IMG/VR virus record: IMGVR_UViG_3300020473_002209
Span: 62,001-126,000 of that record
Direction: 5' to 3' (one strand)
Origin: a virus
Length of the DNA: 64,000 nt
Under the pieces are notes generated by a model. That model made no database searches. It was not told the origin of the DNA and was given only the letters and a program-made list of their open reading frames with translations. Made by a program: the position numbers and the translations under genes. How positions within the stretch are numbered: the first letter of the stretch is position 1; every line of letters begins with the position of its first letter. Shown here piece after piece: positions 33,119-41,542 of this stretch.

Positions 33119-33568
33119 ATGAAGTTTTTTAATACAGTGGTTGTTGCGTGGATTTGCGCATTTTTAGTGGTGTATCCAGCTGTTTCTCATGCTGGTGAGC
33201 CTGTGCCTATCAATGAAGGTGACCCGGCACCCTTCACTGGCGTCATACTTACAACAGAAGATGCAGCAAATCTTCTAGCTGATCTTGAACAGCAGAATGC
33301 ACGTTGTCAAGCAAATATTGATTTAGCAGTCGCAACTGCTGTAGCAGCAAAGCAGCTAGAGCTAGATACATGTAATTCTAACTTTCAAATTCGTACCGAT
33401 TTTTATAATACCCAGCTGTCTGCATACCGGGATTACAATGGATATTTAGAAGAGAGACTAACAAAGCCTAAGCTTTCTCCGGAATGGGCTTTAGTTATAG
33501 GGATTGTCGCTGGGGTTGGTATTACCATCGGCGCGGGTGTTGCAATGAATCAAGCGGCATCTCGATAG
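33119..33568 (+). CDS. Exported coiled-coil protein with C-terminal membrane span
   Basis: 149 residues. A typical signal peptide (MKFFNTVVVAWICAFLV, cleavage near SHAG) is followed by an acidic linker, a central coiled coil (LLADLEQQNARCQANIDLAV) and a C-terminal span (ALVIGIVAGVGITIGAGVAM). Two ends in membrane with a periplasmic coiled coil is the layout of a unimolecular spanin, though such proteins usually have a lipobox. With the holin-like genes just upstream, lysis is the best guess. Confidence 0.6.
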   Translation: MKFFNTVVVAWICAFLVVYPAVSHAGEPVPINEGDPAPFTGVILTTEDAANLLADLEQQNARCQANIDLAVATAVAAKQLELDTCNSNFQIRTDFYNTQLSAYRDYNGYLEERLTKPKLSPEWALVIGIVAGVGITIGAGVAMNQAASR

Positions 33569-33587
33569 AAAAACTACTAAACTTCTT

Positions 33588-33595
33588 CATATTTA
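33588..33595 (+). promoter_or_regulatory. CATATTTA motif, candidate late promoter
   Basis: Exact CATATTTA 18 nt before the ATG at 33614, in a gap with no sigma-70-like boxes. Confidence 0.45.
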
Positions 33596-33613
33596 GTAGG
33601 TGAGGTGGCAATA

Positions 33614-34639
33614 ATGACTAACAAGAATTTTGGTAATTTAAGAGCTCAAGCAAGAGCGCTACTTTTTGAACAGGCTTTCGGGTACCCCGAATACAGCGAG
33701 TCTAGCTGGGCCGATGGTGAAAGAGCAGGCACCCAGTTTGTGGATGATGGCCCAGAGGAAGAAGATCCGATGGATATGCCGATCAGCCCCGCGCCCCAGA
33801 TGGCAACACAGCTTAGCGAAGATGAGCCGCCAGTTGACGATCCAGAGTACGCTCCAGTTAATACTCAAGATTTGGCCCGGGCACTTTACACGCTTGCGCA
33901 GAAATTACCTGATGACCCAAAAATCGCAGGAAAAACTTACGAAAAATTCAAAAAGTTTGTTGATGACCATGAGGTCGTTAGCGTGCAAGTTGAAGACCAG
34001 GGTGGCATGAATGAGCCTGAAGAAGTTCAAGAAGCCAGAAGTATTATAAGGAACCAGCTGCTGGTTTCTTTGATGGAAGGTAACTGGGACGAGTTTAAGT
34101 TGGGTAAGCACTACGATGACGATGATGAAGATGAGTGGGGTGAACCAACAGATGCAGAGCTGGCTGCTGTCGACAGGGGGGATCCTCACGCCGGCGAAGT
34201 TACGCTAGCCCAGATCGCAGATGAAATGGGTTTAAGCACAAGCGGTGTAAAGAAGCTTGAGGGAGATGCCTTGAAGCACTTCAGGCTAATTTATGCAGAC
34301 TTTCCTGGTGACATCGATCAAATAAAATCTTTTGCTCTTGATTTTTTCGCTAATGCGCTTGTTGAGCTTGACGCGATTGATGAAGAAGATGCAGCGGAGC
34401 TGATGAATGCTCCTGAAGATGTTATGATGTGGGCACCATTCCGGTATTTCATGTGGGATGGCTTTATGACGAACGTCTTCAATAAGATGGTGAGAGATGC
34501 AAAGAAGCAAGGCTTAGATCCTGAAAAAGAATTAAGTCAGCTAACTCCTGGATTACATGATAGAGCCAAAACATATTTCGATGGCTTACCGCACAGTAAA
34601 TTAATGCAGTCTGTTGTGAATGCAATGAACGCCGAGTAG
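33614..34639 (+). CDS. Acidic protein with capsid-tag-like start and sigma-4-like HTH
   Basis: 341 residues. It begins NFGNLRAQARALLFEQ, a helix ending in Leu-Phe-Glu. Acidic linkers surround two folded parts. At about 195-225 the segment VTLAQIADEMGLSTSGVKKL reads like sigma-70 region 4.2 (T-L-x-x-I-A-x-x-x-G-x-S-x-x-x-V-x-x-x-E). A DNA- or polymerase-binding protein brought in with the virion would fit, but this is inference. ATG at 33614 follows GAGGTGG by 5 nt, better than the GTG at 33605. Confidence 0.68.
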   Translation: MTNKNFGNLRAQARALLFEQAFGYPEYSESSWADGERAGTQFVDDGPEEEDPMDMPISPAPQMATQLSEDEPPVDDPEYAPVNTQDLARALYTLAQKLPDDPKIAGKTYEKFKKFVDDHEVVSVQVEDQGGMNEPEEVQEARSIIRNQLLVSLMEGNWDEFKLGKHYDDDDEDEWGEPTDAELAAVDRGDPHAGEVTLAQIADEMGLSTSGVKKLEGDALKHFRLIYADFPGDIDQIKSFALDFFANALVELDAIDEEDAAELMNAPEDVMMWAPFRYFMWDGFMTNVFNKMVRDAKKQGLDPEKELSQLTPGLHDRAKTYFDGLPHSKLMQSVVNAMNAE

Positions 34640-34643
34640 GAAC

Positions 34644-35042
34644 ATGATGCTTCAATCGATTATGAAAAATTATCTAAATGATAAAGAGTCATCAAGCTCG
34701 AAGACAGATGTCTTTGGGCTTGTTGTTGAGTCTAGTCATGAAGTGCCGATTGAAGTAGACCAAAGCACATGGGGTAGGCTACAACAGCCAGAGCGCCTTA
34801 TAAAGAAATTTATTTTTCAAGATATTGATACACGCAACTGGTTTATCAAAGAGCTTATCGAAGATGAAGCACAATCAGGACATCACGGAAATATACTCAT
34901 TGGAGGGATGGAAATCACTGTTGAGGTGTGGACTCATGATGTCGATGCTGTAACTGAGCTTGATCTAGAGTACGCCGGCCGATGTGATGACATCTTTAAT
35001 GACGTGAGTCTTTTAGGAGAAGTAGGCTATGACTACAGATAA
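34644..35042 (+). CDS. Pterin-4a-carbinolamine dehydratase-like protein
   Basis: 132 residues. The second half carries the PCD/DCoH motif: FIFQDIDTRNWFIKEL, then SGHHGNILIGGMEITVEVWTHDVDAVTELDLEYAGRCDDI. The paired His, the later Thr-His and the final Asp helix match the enzyme; Gly replaces the Pro after the His pair. It might be an active recycling enzyme, but its place among late-block proteins with other recycled folds makes a structural use at least as likely. Overlaps the next gene by 14 nt. Confidence 0.72.
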   Translation: MMLQSIMKNYLNDKESSSSKTDVFGLVVESSHEVPIEVDQSTWGRLQQPERLIKKFIFQDIDTRNWFIKELIEDEAQSGHHGNILIGGMEITVEVWTHDVDAVTELDLEYAGRCDDIFNDVSLLGEVGYDYR

Positions 35043-35502
35043 TATGAGAGTGATCAACGAAGTGTATGAGCAGATGGTCGATGAGTCTGCTGCGGGTAAT
35101 ATTATTATGTCAGATGGCTTAAAAGAATTAATGGGCTTAGACTTTGATCAATCCCGGGGTGAGGTTATCGAAGAAGAAAATAAGCTTTCGATTATCATGG
35201 ATCCTCCTGATACTGCAACGATAACTGGTAATCTCCACGCGCTGAAATTCGGATGCTCACAAGAGCCACGATCATTTACCCTTGAGGTTTCGAGGTGTAA
35301 TTCCGAAATCATGCAAGCACTCCACGAATCGTGCAAACGAAAAGATTCCGGAGCGCACCTTAAAACCGTGAATATTGTCTTAACTGGTGACACTGGTTTT
35401 GAGGCTGAAGACTGTACTGTCTCGTCATTTGGCGTTACGAAAGTCGCAGCTCACACATTTTTATTAACGATAACATTTGAGAGCCAACATGTCACATTTT
35501 GA
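35029..35502 (+). CDS. Hypothetical late-block protein, 157 residues
   Basis: Not recognised. A helical N-terminal ~40 residues are followed by an all-beta pattern (LSIIMDPP, FTLEVSR, VNIVLTGDTGFEAEDCTVSSFG, FLLTITFE), which would suit a tail or baseplate component. Coupled to both neighbours by overlaps. Confidence 0.62.
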   Translation: MTTDNMRVINEVYEQMVDESAAGNIIMSDGLKELMGLDFDQSRGEVIEEENKLSIIMDPPDTATITGNLHALKFGCSQEPRSFTLEVSRCNSEIMQALHESCKRKDSGAHLKTVNIVLTGDTGFEAEDCTVSSFGVTKVAAHTFLLTITFESQHVTF

Positions 35503-35671
35503 TAAATTCATGAAAGATATTGAGCAGAAACAAGCTAGAGAAAAACAAGCTCGAGAAACAGCTGCTAAAGATGAGAATAATCACTTACAACGTGAGAGAG
35601 TTCGAAGATACACTGAGCGCTGGCAAAATTCGGTTCGCTGGATGACACGAGGTAGAAATGAGAAGAATTGA
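35489..35671 (+). CDS. Small basic helical protein
   Basis: 60 residues, rich in Lys, Arg, Gln and Glu, ending in an Arg/Trp-rich part (RERVRRYTERWQNSVRWMTRG). Probably a single long helix. The ATG at 35489 is chosen over an in-frame ATG at 35477 because of the following MSHFDKF start and overlap pattern. No function known. Confidence 0.55.
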   Translation: MSHFDKFMKDIEQKQAREKQARETAAKDENNHLQRERVRRYTERWQNSVRWMTRGRNEKN

Positions 35672-36605
35672 CTTAACGAAGATCGCAAATGATATCGCCT
35701 CTATAATTCTACAGGAAGACTTTAAGATTACTGACGAAGAATCGATGCAGGCTAAGATGTCTAAGCAGATCGATGATGATAATTTAAGGGCTCCTGAAAA
35801 ATCTAAAAAAGAAGAAATAACCGACGAAGCCGAGGAAGAAGAGGAAGAAGAAGCCGAAGAAGCCGAGGAAGAAGAGGAAGAAGAGATTGAGGCAAAACCG
35901 AAGCCTTCAGCAGATGGTGAAGAAGATGAGTCTTCTGATGAGTTTGAAGTGCAGGCTCCTGATGTCATACCAGATATGATTTCTTATAAGCAGATAGAAA
36001 AGCAAATCAATAATCTTCGAGCGGGTAAGAGCCTAAAAGATGAAGAGATATCTGGAGCGCTTGAAGACTATTTCGATAGTTTGGGTACTGGCGAGACCGA
36101 TGCACTGTTTTCGTATTTGGCAGCTCTTGGCGCTATTTTAACAGGTGGCACTTCTGGAGAAGACGCTCCTCGTCCAAGCCAGATGGGAATAAAGATAACA
36201 CAGCCCGAAAAAGAAGAGAAGTCGAAGACTCCAGCTGGCGAGCCTGAAGAGCTTGGTATTGATCGCCTTCCCCCTGGTGAGGCGCCAATTATCGTGGGTG
36301 AAATAGCCGATAAGTCTCGAGAGCTTCTTGCTGTGCTGGAAAATTATTCATCGGCTGATTCTCATAGATGCATGGATGGCCAGATCGTAGATTTCGGAAG
36401 TTCAGACTGTATTCAGGACATATCAAGTAGAATAGAAGACACGGTACACCAACGTGATAACCTGAACAGGGGCTCAGCAGATAGGTCAAGCTTAAATGGT
36501 ACACTAAAATATCTTCGCCAGAAACTACGCAAGGCCCACAAGATTTCAAAAGAAGATGAAGAACTAAAGGTTCAGTCCAAATTAAATCTTGCGGATTCTG
36601 CTTAA
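35658..36605 (+). CDS. Acidic protein with capsid-tag-like start
   Basis: 315 residues. N-terminal helix DLTKIANDIASIILQED ends in Leu-Gln-Glu. Residues ~55-80 are an almost pure Glu run, similar to the Glu-rich protein at 30181. Helical segments follow, then a Cys-containing domain (DSHRCMDGQIVDFGSSDC) and a basic coiled-coil end. Perhaps a core or scaffold protein. No known domain. Confidence 0.68.
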   Translation: MRRIDLTKIANDIASIILQEDFKITDEESMQAKMSKQIDDDNLRAPEKSKKEEITDEAEEEEEEEAEEAEEEEEEEIEAKPKPSADGEEDESSDEFEVQAPDVIPDMISYKQIEKQINNLRAGKSLKDEEISGALEDYFDSLGTGETDALFSYLAALGAILTGGTSGEDAPRPSQMGIKITQPEKEEKSKTPAGEPEELGIDRLPPGEAPIIVGEIADKSRELLAVLENYSSADSHRCMDGQIVDFGSSDCIQDISSRIEDTVHQRDNLNRGSADRSSLNGTLKYLRQKLRKAHKISKEDEELKVQSKLNLADSA

Positions 36606-37424
36606 ATGTTGACTGAGGCTCGCGATAATCTGGCGCGCGTTGATGGGAAAAAGCTTTTAGAGATCGCTGATTTTCTTTGCCATCAATCACCAGTTGTGCG
36701 CCCTATTTTTGAGTGCGTAAAGATTTTCGCCAGACTTCATGAAACAGGCGAATTCACGTACGCTCGCCACCCATTTGATCTTGGTACGAATATCGTGCGA
36801 GCTGAAGATATCGCTTCTCGCATGAAAGACCCTGGTAGGCAAGTGGCGGTTCTTCAAGCTTTAGAAGAGGTAGAGCGAGAGTGCGCGGCATCGTGGCCAT
36901 TCTCACCTGGCTCCTCCAGCTGGATTTTACTTGAAGTTCTACACCCAGAGATAAAGATTGCAGCAGCAGAAAACCCTCCTGCAGTAATTTTTCGTAAGGC
37001 AACGAGATTGAGCTCAAGGGGTAATTTAACTACTACTCCTCTGCTGGAAAGAATGTTCAAGACTTTTGCACCAGTAAATTCTGGTGGGTCTTTTCGTTTT
37101 ATAATCGACCCAACAATACAGCTGCCCAATATTTCAGGTTCAGGTGTCTTTACGACTTTTCACCAGCAAGTAGAAGGAATACTATACCTCACAGAAGGAC
37201 AGCAGTTTTCAGAATTTAGCGGCCTGGGTTCGTTCGCTGAAGAAACAGTCGGTGAATTTATCGATGGATTGCTGGAGAGCAACTTCAGTCTGTCTCTAGA
37301 CTCAAACCCTGGGTTTTATTTTAGCTTTGAAGACAGCATATATCAAGTACGTAGCAAACTATTTTCTGCAAAGAAGAAGGAGGAAGTAGCAGCTCCCCTT
37401 CCAGTGTTTGGAATAAGAAGATGA
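36606..37424 (+). CDS. Hypothetical late-block protein, 272 residues
   Basis: Unrecognised, well-folded composition. The segment SSSWILLEVLHPEIKIAAAE with PPAVIFRKATRLSS recalls a beta-rich core seen in other unassigned phage proteins with nucleotidyltransferase-like spacing, but no catalytic motif is clear. It starts directly at the stop of the preceding gene and overlaps the next by ATGA. Confidence 0.6.
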   Translation: MLTEARDNLARVDGKKLLEIADFLCHQSPVVRPIFECVKIFARLHETGEFTYARHPFDLGTNIVRAEDIASRMKDPGRQVAVLQALEEVERECAASWPFSPGSSSWILLEVLHPEIKIAAAENPPAVIFRKATRLSSRGNLTTTPLLERMFKTFAPVNSGGSFRFIIDPTIQLPNISGSGVFTTFHQQVEGILYLTEGQQFSEFSGLGSFAEETVGEFIDGLLESNFSLSLDSNPGFYFSFEDSIYQVRSKLFSAKKKEEVAAPLPVFGIRR

Positions 37425-37666
37425 CAGAGACAGAAATAATATCCGAAGCAGTGTCGTTAGGTAGTGATTGCGGAGTAGAAAGCTGGATGGAATTAAAAAA
37501 GCTTTTGCTTGTTACGCTACCATCACAAGCTCGGTCAAATTTTTCGGTAAGAGACCCCAAGACTAAAAAACAGAGGCTAAATGAATTCGAGCACCGCTTG
37601 ATTGATAATTACTATAGCAGAACCGGCACAAGGTTGAAAAAGGATGTGGATCGTGAGAGAACTTGA
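37421..37666 (+). CDS. Hypothetical helical protein, 81 residues
   Basis: Helical, basic C-terminal half (KTKKQRLNEFEHRLIDNYYSRT). ATGA overlap with the gene before and 14-nt overlap with the gene after. No known domain. Confidence 0.6.
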   Translation: MTETEIISEAVSLGSDCGVESWMELKKLLLVTLPSQARSNFSVRDPKTKKQRLNEFEHRLIDNYYSRTGTRLKKDVDRERT

Positions 37667-38945
37667 CGAGATATTTATTAGAAGTGAAATTCAACGGATC
37701 CTAAGCGAGCAGACATTTGATGCTACATGGGGAGATATCGTTCCTCCTTCGGGCGAGCAGTTTTATAATACATTCATCGGCCCCTTTGTTGACGTGTACA
37801 AAGTAGCCACAGTCGCCCTTAAAGACACAGCTGATATGGTGCTTACAAATATTCAATCGGCATTTACTTTTGATCCTGAAAAGCAGAAAGTACTGATGGA
37901 TAAATTCCGAAAACGCCGCGATAAGTACAATTCTGAAATGGCTGAGGCTATGAGAACAACTGATGAAGCTCTTTCATCTCCTGATGCGCAACTGATTATG
38001 TTTATGGCAAATCCAGGCGTGTATTTGGGCGCGGGCATGGCAAAAGAAGCCATAGACGTTGCAGAGCCGATTACTGATTATGCTGCAGATAAATTTGGTA
38101 ATGTATCAAAGATGCTAGGTCTTGGAAGTGACTATGTTCCACCCGCGCCACCCCCAAAGGGCCCGATTGCTGGAATCCTTGGAGATCTTAAGAATTTATT
38201 TTTTGGTCCAGACATGTCAATGACGACAGCTGACATGGGACAAATCGGTCCACAGTCTGGCGGGACTGTTCGGGTTGAGGGTCTGGATGAGATTGATGAG
38301 CTTGAGCGTGTGTTAAAAGAGCAGGATGGCGAAGGCGAAAAGAAAGAAGAGGGTGGCGATGAAGAACAAGATATCCAGTATCTTGTTGATGACTATTTAG
38401 CGATGTCCGGTGCGGGTGAAAAAATCGAAGGCTATATGAGAGATGTAATCGATAGCAAAAAAGCGGAAGCAGAAGAAGTTAAGAAGCAGTATATGGATAT
38501 TATTGAGGGGCTAAATGCGGTTGCTCAAGCAAAGACGCTTGAGGAGCTAGCGCAACTTATTCCCCCGCTTGCTCAGGCAGGAATCGATCTAGCACCTGCG
38601 GCTGCTGAATTAGAGAAAAATATCGAAGAGCAAAAGAAGACTCTCGAAGCTGGAGGAGATGAGGCTGATGAAATGATAGAGCAGCTTAGGGATACTCCTG
38701 ACGGAAAAGCAGTACCAGAAGACGCTCCCGCAGAAGCATGGGCACCGATTATAGAGCAGGCGACGTTAGCAGTAGCTTTTGCAGATGCAGTTGATGAAGC
38801 TAAGAAGCAAAGCATCGGAGAAATGATTGGCTTTGTTGCTGAAATGCCAAGACCAGATTTAGAGCTAATATCAAAAGCAAGTCCACTCGGTAAAGAATTT
38901 GCTGACGTCATATTCCAGCTAGAAAATGACTTGCTTTCAGTGTAG
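37653..38945 (+). CDS. Large helical protein with capsid-tag-like start
   Basis: 430 residues. N-terminal RELDEIFIRSEIQRILSEQT ends in Leu-Ser-Glu. A hydrophobic central part (LIMFMANPGVYLGAGMAKEA; GPIAGILGDLKNLFFG) and a long acidic coiled coil follow. It resembles the first protein of the block in composition, so the two may be paired virion proteins. GTG start at 37653 with AAGGATG 5 nt upstream; the ATG at 37644 lies inside that ribosome site. Confidence 0.65.
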   Translation: MRELDEIFIRSEIQRILSEQTFDATWGDIVPPSGEQFYNTFIGPFVDVYKVATVALKDTADMVLTNIQSAFTFDPEKQKVLMDKFRKRRDKYNSEMAEAMRTTDEALSSPDAQLIMFMANPGVYLGAGMAKEAIDVAEPITDYAADKFGNVSKMLGLGSDYVPPAPPPKGPIAGILGDLKNLFFGPDMSMTTADMGQIGPQSGGTVRVEGLDEIDELERVLKEQDGEGEKKEEGGDEEQDIQYLVDDYLAMSGAGEKIEGYMRDVIDSKKAEAEEVKKQYMDIIEGLNAVAQAKTLEELAQLIPPLAQAGIDLAPAAAELEKNIEEQKKTLEAGGDEADEMIEQLRDTPDGKAVPEDAPAEAWAPIIEQATLAVAFADAVDEAKKQSIGEMIGFVAEMPRPDLELISKASPLGKEFADVIFQLENDLLSV

Positions 38946-39000
38946 ATATTTTTTAATTTCATCCATTCTTTAATATAATGCTTGAGGTACGGAGGTTATA

Positions 39001-39366
39001 GTGTCTACAGACGATAGAGCAACTCATTGGTTGCCAGAGATATGTTACGAGGAAGCTGATGAGGGCCTAACGTCAAAAATACCATTTATTGATGTTCCCA
39101 TGACAGAAGAGATGCCAAAGATTTTATTTATCTTTGAAGCGAGAGAAACAGGGGAGTTTGAGCCGGGCCCAGATGGTGAGCCAATGCCTATTGTGGACCT
39201 TGATTTACATCAATACGCAGACATGAATACTTTACGTGATAATCTACCTCAAGCTACATACAGCATTGTACGTCAAGCATTAGGTCTTGAAGAGCTATCT
39301 AGCGCCGTTGAGAAGGGTCGAGCTATCACAGAAAAGGTCAGGAGTAACGTAGAAACCACCTCATAA
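39001..39366 (+). CDS. Hypothetical acidic protein, 121 residues
   Basis: Mixed alpha/beta, acidic, no recognised motif (PKILFIFEARETGEFEPGPD is the most regular segment). GTG start 7 nt after GGAGG. A TATAAT at 38974-38979 lies 22 nt upstream but its -35 (TTTTAA) is poor. Confidence 0.65.
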   Translation: MSTDDRATHWLPEICYEEADEGLTSKIPFIDVPMTEEMPKILFIFEARETGEFEPGPDGEPMPIVDLDLHQYADMNTLRDNLPQATYSIVRQALGLEELSSAVEKGRAITEKVRSNVETTS

Positions 39367-39442
39367 TCGTGTAAAACAAGACATAATAGTGTATAATAAA
39401 AATGTAGGAAATACATCCCGTACTTTGTCTTGAGGACTTTAC

Positions 39443-40111
39443 ATGCAACCTTATCTTACACGAGATTCGTCGGTCAGCGCGATTCGAAATATCAATAAGC
39501 TTTTCTGCCAGATCAAAGAGCTTTATTCAGCTCACGGAATCGACATTACAAATGATGTTGGCAGACAGAATATTTTGATATCAGCAGCTCAAGAGCACTT
39601 CTTCGCAAATGCTATTGATCAGTCATTCGGAACGTGCTCTAACGACGGCCGGACTGGTGCAGCAGACATTATTATCGAGTGTCTAGATGATCGTGAGCTA
39701 GAGTGTAAAGTTGTATGCCAGGGGAAAACAGGATCTTGGCATTTACAAGCTGACAAGGCGACATTAGTCAAAAAGGGAGAGTGCGATTTCCTTTACCTTC
39801 TTTTTGATAGAACCCATGAGAATGTTGGACTTCTTTTATTTACGGCTCTGACACCAGAAGACTTTAAAGATCCGTCACCAGGTTCGAGAGGTAAGGCTCG
39901 CCTAAACAAGCACACTGCGTTTAAGAAGTGTACACCGCTTATCGGATCGTTCGAGGATAAGAGGAAGATGTACATGCAAAAGTATGAAGATCAGCTAGCT
40001 GCAGCTAAAACAGAAAAAGACCGACAAACTGCTGCACAAAAGCTGGAGCTGTGGTATAATAAAACATCACAATATAAAATTCAGCTGGAGGATATAAATG
40101 ATATCTGCTAA
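39443..40111 (+). CDS. PD-(D/E)XK nuclease-like protein
   Basis: 222 residues with a restriction-endonuclease-like core: GRTGAADIIIE supplies the Asp, DRELECKVVCQG the Glu-x-Lys, and SWHLQADKATLVKKGECDFLYLLFD the following helix and strand. Order and spacing fit the PD-(D/E)XK fold. A C-terminal coiled coil may drive oligomers. It could be a DNA-processing or host-DNA-degrading nuclease. TATAAT at 39392-39397 upstream may serve as a promoter. Confidence 0.68.
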   Translation: MQPYLTRDSSVSAIRNINKLFCQIKELYSAHGIDITNDVGRQNILISAAQEHFFANAIDQSFGTCSNDGRTGAADIIIECLDDRELECKVVCQGKTGSWHLQADKATLVKKGECDFLYLLFDRTHENVGLLLFTALTPEDFKDPSPGSRGKARLNKHTAFKKCTPLIGSFEDKRKMYMQKYEDQLAAAKTEKDRQTAAQKLELWYNKTSQYKIQLEDINDIC

Positions 40112-40541
40112 AGGATCGCTTGGGTCTGAGTTTAAGGTCGGGAATATTGTTTACTTCATCTCAAGTAAAACAGAGCAGGTAATTCCGGCCCTTGTCGCTG
40201 AAAAGATTACGCGGTCTTCTCTGGATGTCGGGGTAAGAGTCACGTACGTTCTGAAGGTGCGGCAAGGAAAGTCGTTTAAGTCTATAGAGGTCGACCCACA
40301 GAAGATTGAGTTGTTTGAAGACCCAGCCGATGTAAAGACTTTTATGCTAGAGAGGACAGAGCAAGCGATTGATAAGCTTGTAGCAACAGCCACCGAAGCA
40401 GCTACACACCTGAGGCCTCCAAAGCCTCCCTCTGAAGAGGTGGCCACTGCACAAGCGCCAGATATAAATTTAGATATGCCAGTTGATGAGTCAATAGAAG
40501 TCGCTCTGCCAGATGGTCGAACCGCAAAGTTGAGGATGTGA
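40098..40541 (+). CDS. Protein with N-terminal SH3-like barrel
   Basis: 147 residues. The first 75 look like a small beta barrel (FKVGNIVYFISSKTEQVIPALV, then VTYVLKVRQG), the rest is a helix and a Pro/Asp-rich linker. TGGAGG ribosome site; overlaps the nuclease gene by 14 nt. Function unknown. Confidence 0.62.
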   Translation: MISAKGSLGSEFKVGNIVYFISSKTEQVIPALVAEKITRSSLDVGVRVTYVLKVRQGKSFKSIEVDPQKIELFEDPADVKTFMLERTEQAIDKLVATATEAATHLRPPKPPSEEVATAQAPDINLDMPVDESIEVALPDGRTAKLRM

Positions 40542-40542
40542 C

Positions 40543-41373
40543 ATGAAGCATTTATTACTAGATGCGAACAATCTAATGTTTCGTGCTCGCCATGCATGCG
40601 CAAGACGAAGCTATGACAATGTTATTATTCACACCTTCTTTCGAAGCTTGAAGCCGATCATAGAAAAATTCTCTCCTGATTATGTGTATTTTGTTTTAGA
40701 CGGATACCCGAAGAAGCGCATGGAGATGCAACCAGATTATAAGGGCACGCGAAAGTATCATGATAAAGATGGGTTCCGCGCTCAAAAGAAATACGCTGAA
40801 AAAATTATTAGGGAGTCAGTACCCTTTGTGACAGCTCGTCACCCTGAAGCTGAAGCAGACGATGTGATAGCAGATCTGGTATTGTGTCTTATCCCAGATG
40901 ACCATGAAAAGATTATTGTCTCCAGTGACACAGACTTCATCCAGTTGTGTCAAGATGCTCCGAATACCTCACTCTATAATCCAATAAAGAAAGACTTCAG
41001 AGACGTTCCTGACTACCCTTACGCGAGGTGGAAGGCTCTCCGCGGCGACAGCTCAGATAACATCACTGGGATTAAGGGAATTGGAAATAAGCGTGCCACG
41101 CAATTGCTAGAGCCAGGTAGGCTAACAGAATACTTCGATAAGTTTCCTGAGCACCGCCAAACGTACCTCCAGAATTTGGAGATGATCGCCTTGCAGCCGA
41201 TGACAACTCGTGAAAGGTCATCTGTAGAATATTCATTTCCAGACGAGTCTCTTGACACTTTACGAGAGGCCTTTACTACTTTAAAATTTAAAAGTATGAT
41301 TACCGATAAAGCGTGGGGAAAATACGCCACACCGTTTATGGAGTTGAAAGATGGCCGGAAATACTTTACCTGA
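40543..41373 (+). CDS. Second FEN / 5'-3' exonuclease
   Basis: 276 residues of the FEN family, distinct from the one at 4.65 kb. LLLDANNLMFRAR, VLDGYPKKR, HPEAEADDVIADL, VSSDTDFIQL and GDSSDNITGIKGIGNKRA give the acidic metal ligands and the helix-hairpin-helix. All key acidic residues seem present in both copies, so both may be active, perhaps on different substrates (T4 RNase H type and T5 D15 type). Overlaps a small gene at its 3' end. Confidence 0.85.
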   Translation: MKHLLLDANNLMFRARHACARRSYDNVIIHTFFRSLKPIIEKFSPDYVYFVLDGYPKKRMEMQPDYKGTRKYHDKDGFRAQKKYAEKIIRESVPFVTARHPEAEADDVIADLVLCLIPDDHEKIIVSSDTDFIQLCQDAPNTSLYNPIKKDFRDVPDYPYARWKALRGDSSDNITGIKGIGNKRATQLLEPGRLTEYFDKFPEHRQTYLQNLEMIALQPMTTRERSSVEYSFPDESLDTLREAFTTLKFKSMITDKAWGKYATPFMELKDGRKYFT

Positions 41374-41542
41374 GGAGCAGCTTGCGAGAATGCGCGCTTC
41401 GGGAGTTATAGAGAGCAATGAAATAGCAATGACAGAGGGAGACCTTCTAGTCGCAGTTAACGTGATTACTGGAGCGAGAAGACTGCTGCAGTCACCCCCA
41501 TTAAGAGAGGGGTCTAGCAATAAGAGGCTCTTGAAGGGATGA
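41351..41542 (+). CDS. Hypothetical protein, 63 residues
   Basis: Small, Arg/Glu-rich, no known domain. Overlaps the FEN by 23 nt and GroEL by 4 nt, so it may mainly couple translation of the two. A GAAAG weak ribosome site. Confidence 0.5.
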   Translation: MAGNTLPEEQLARMRASGVIESNEIAMTEGDLLVAVNVITGARRLLQSPPLREGSSNKRLLKG

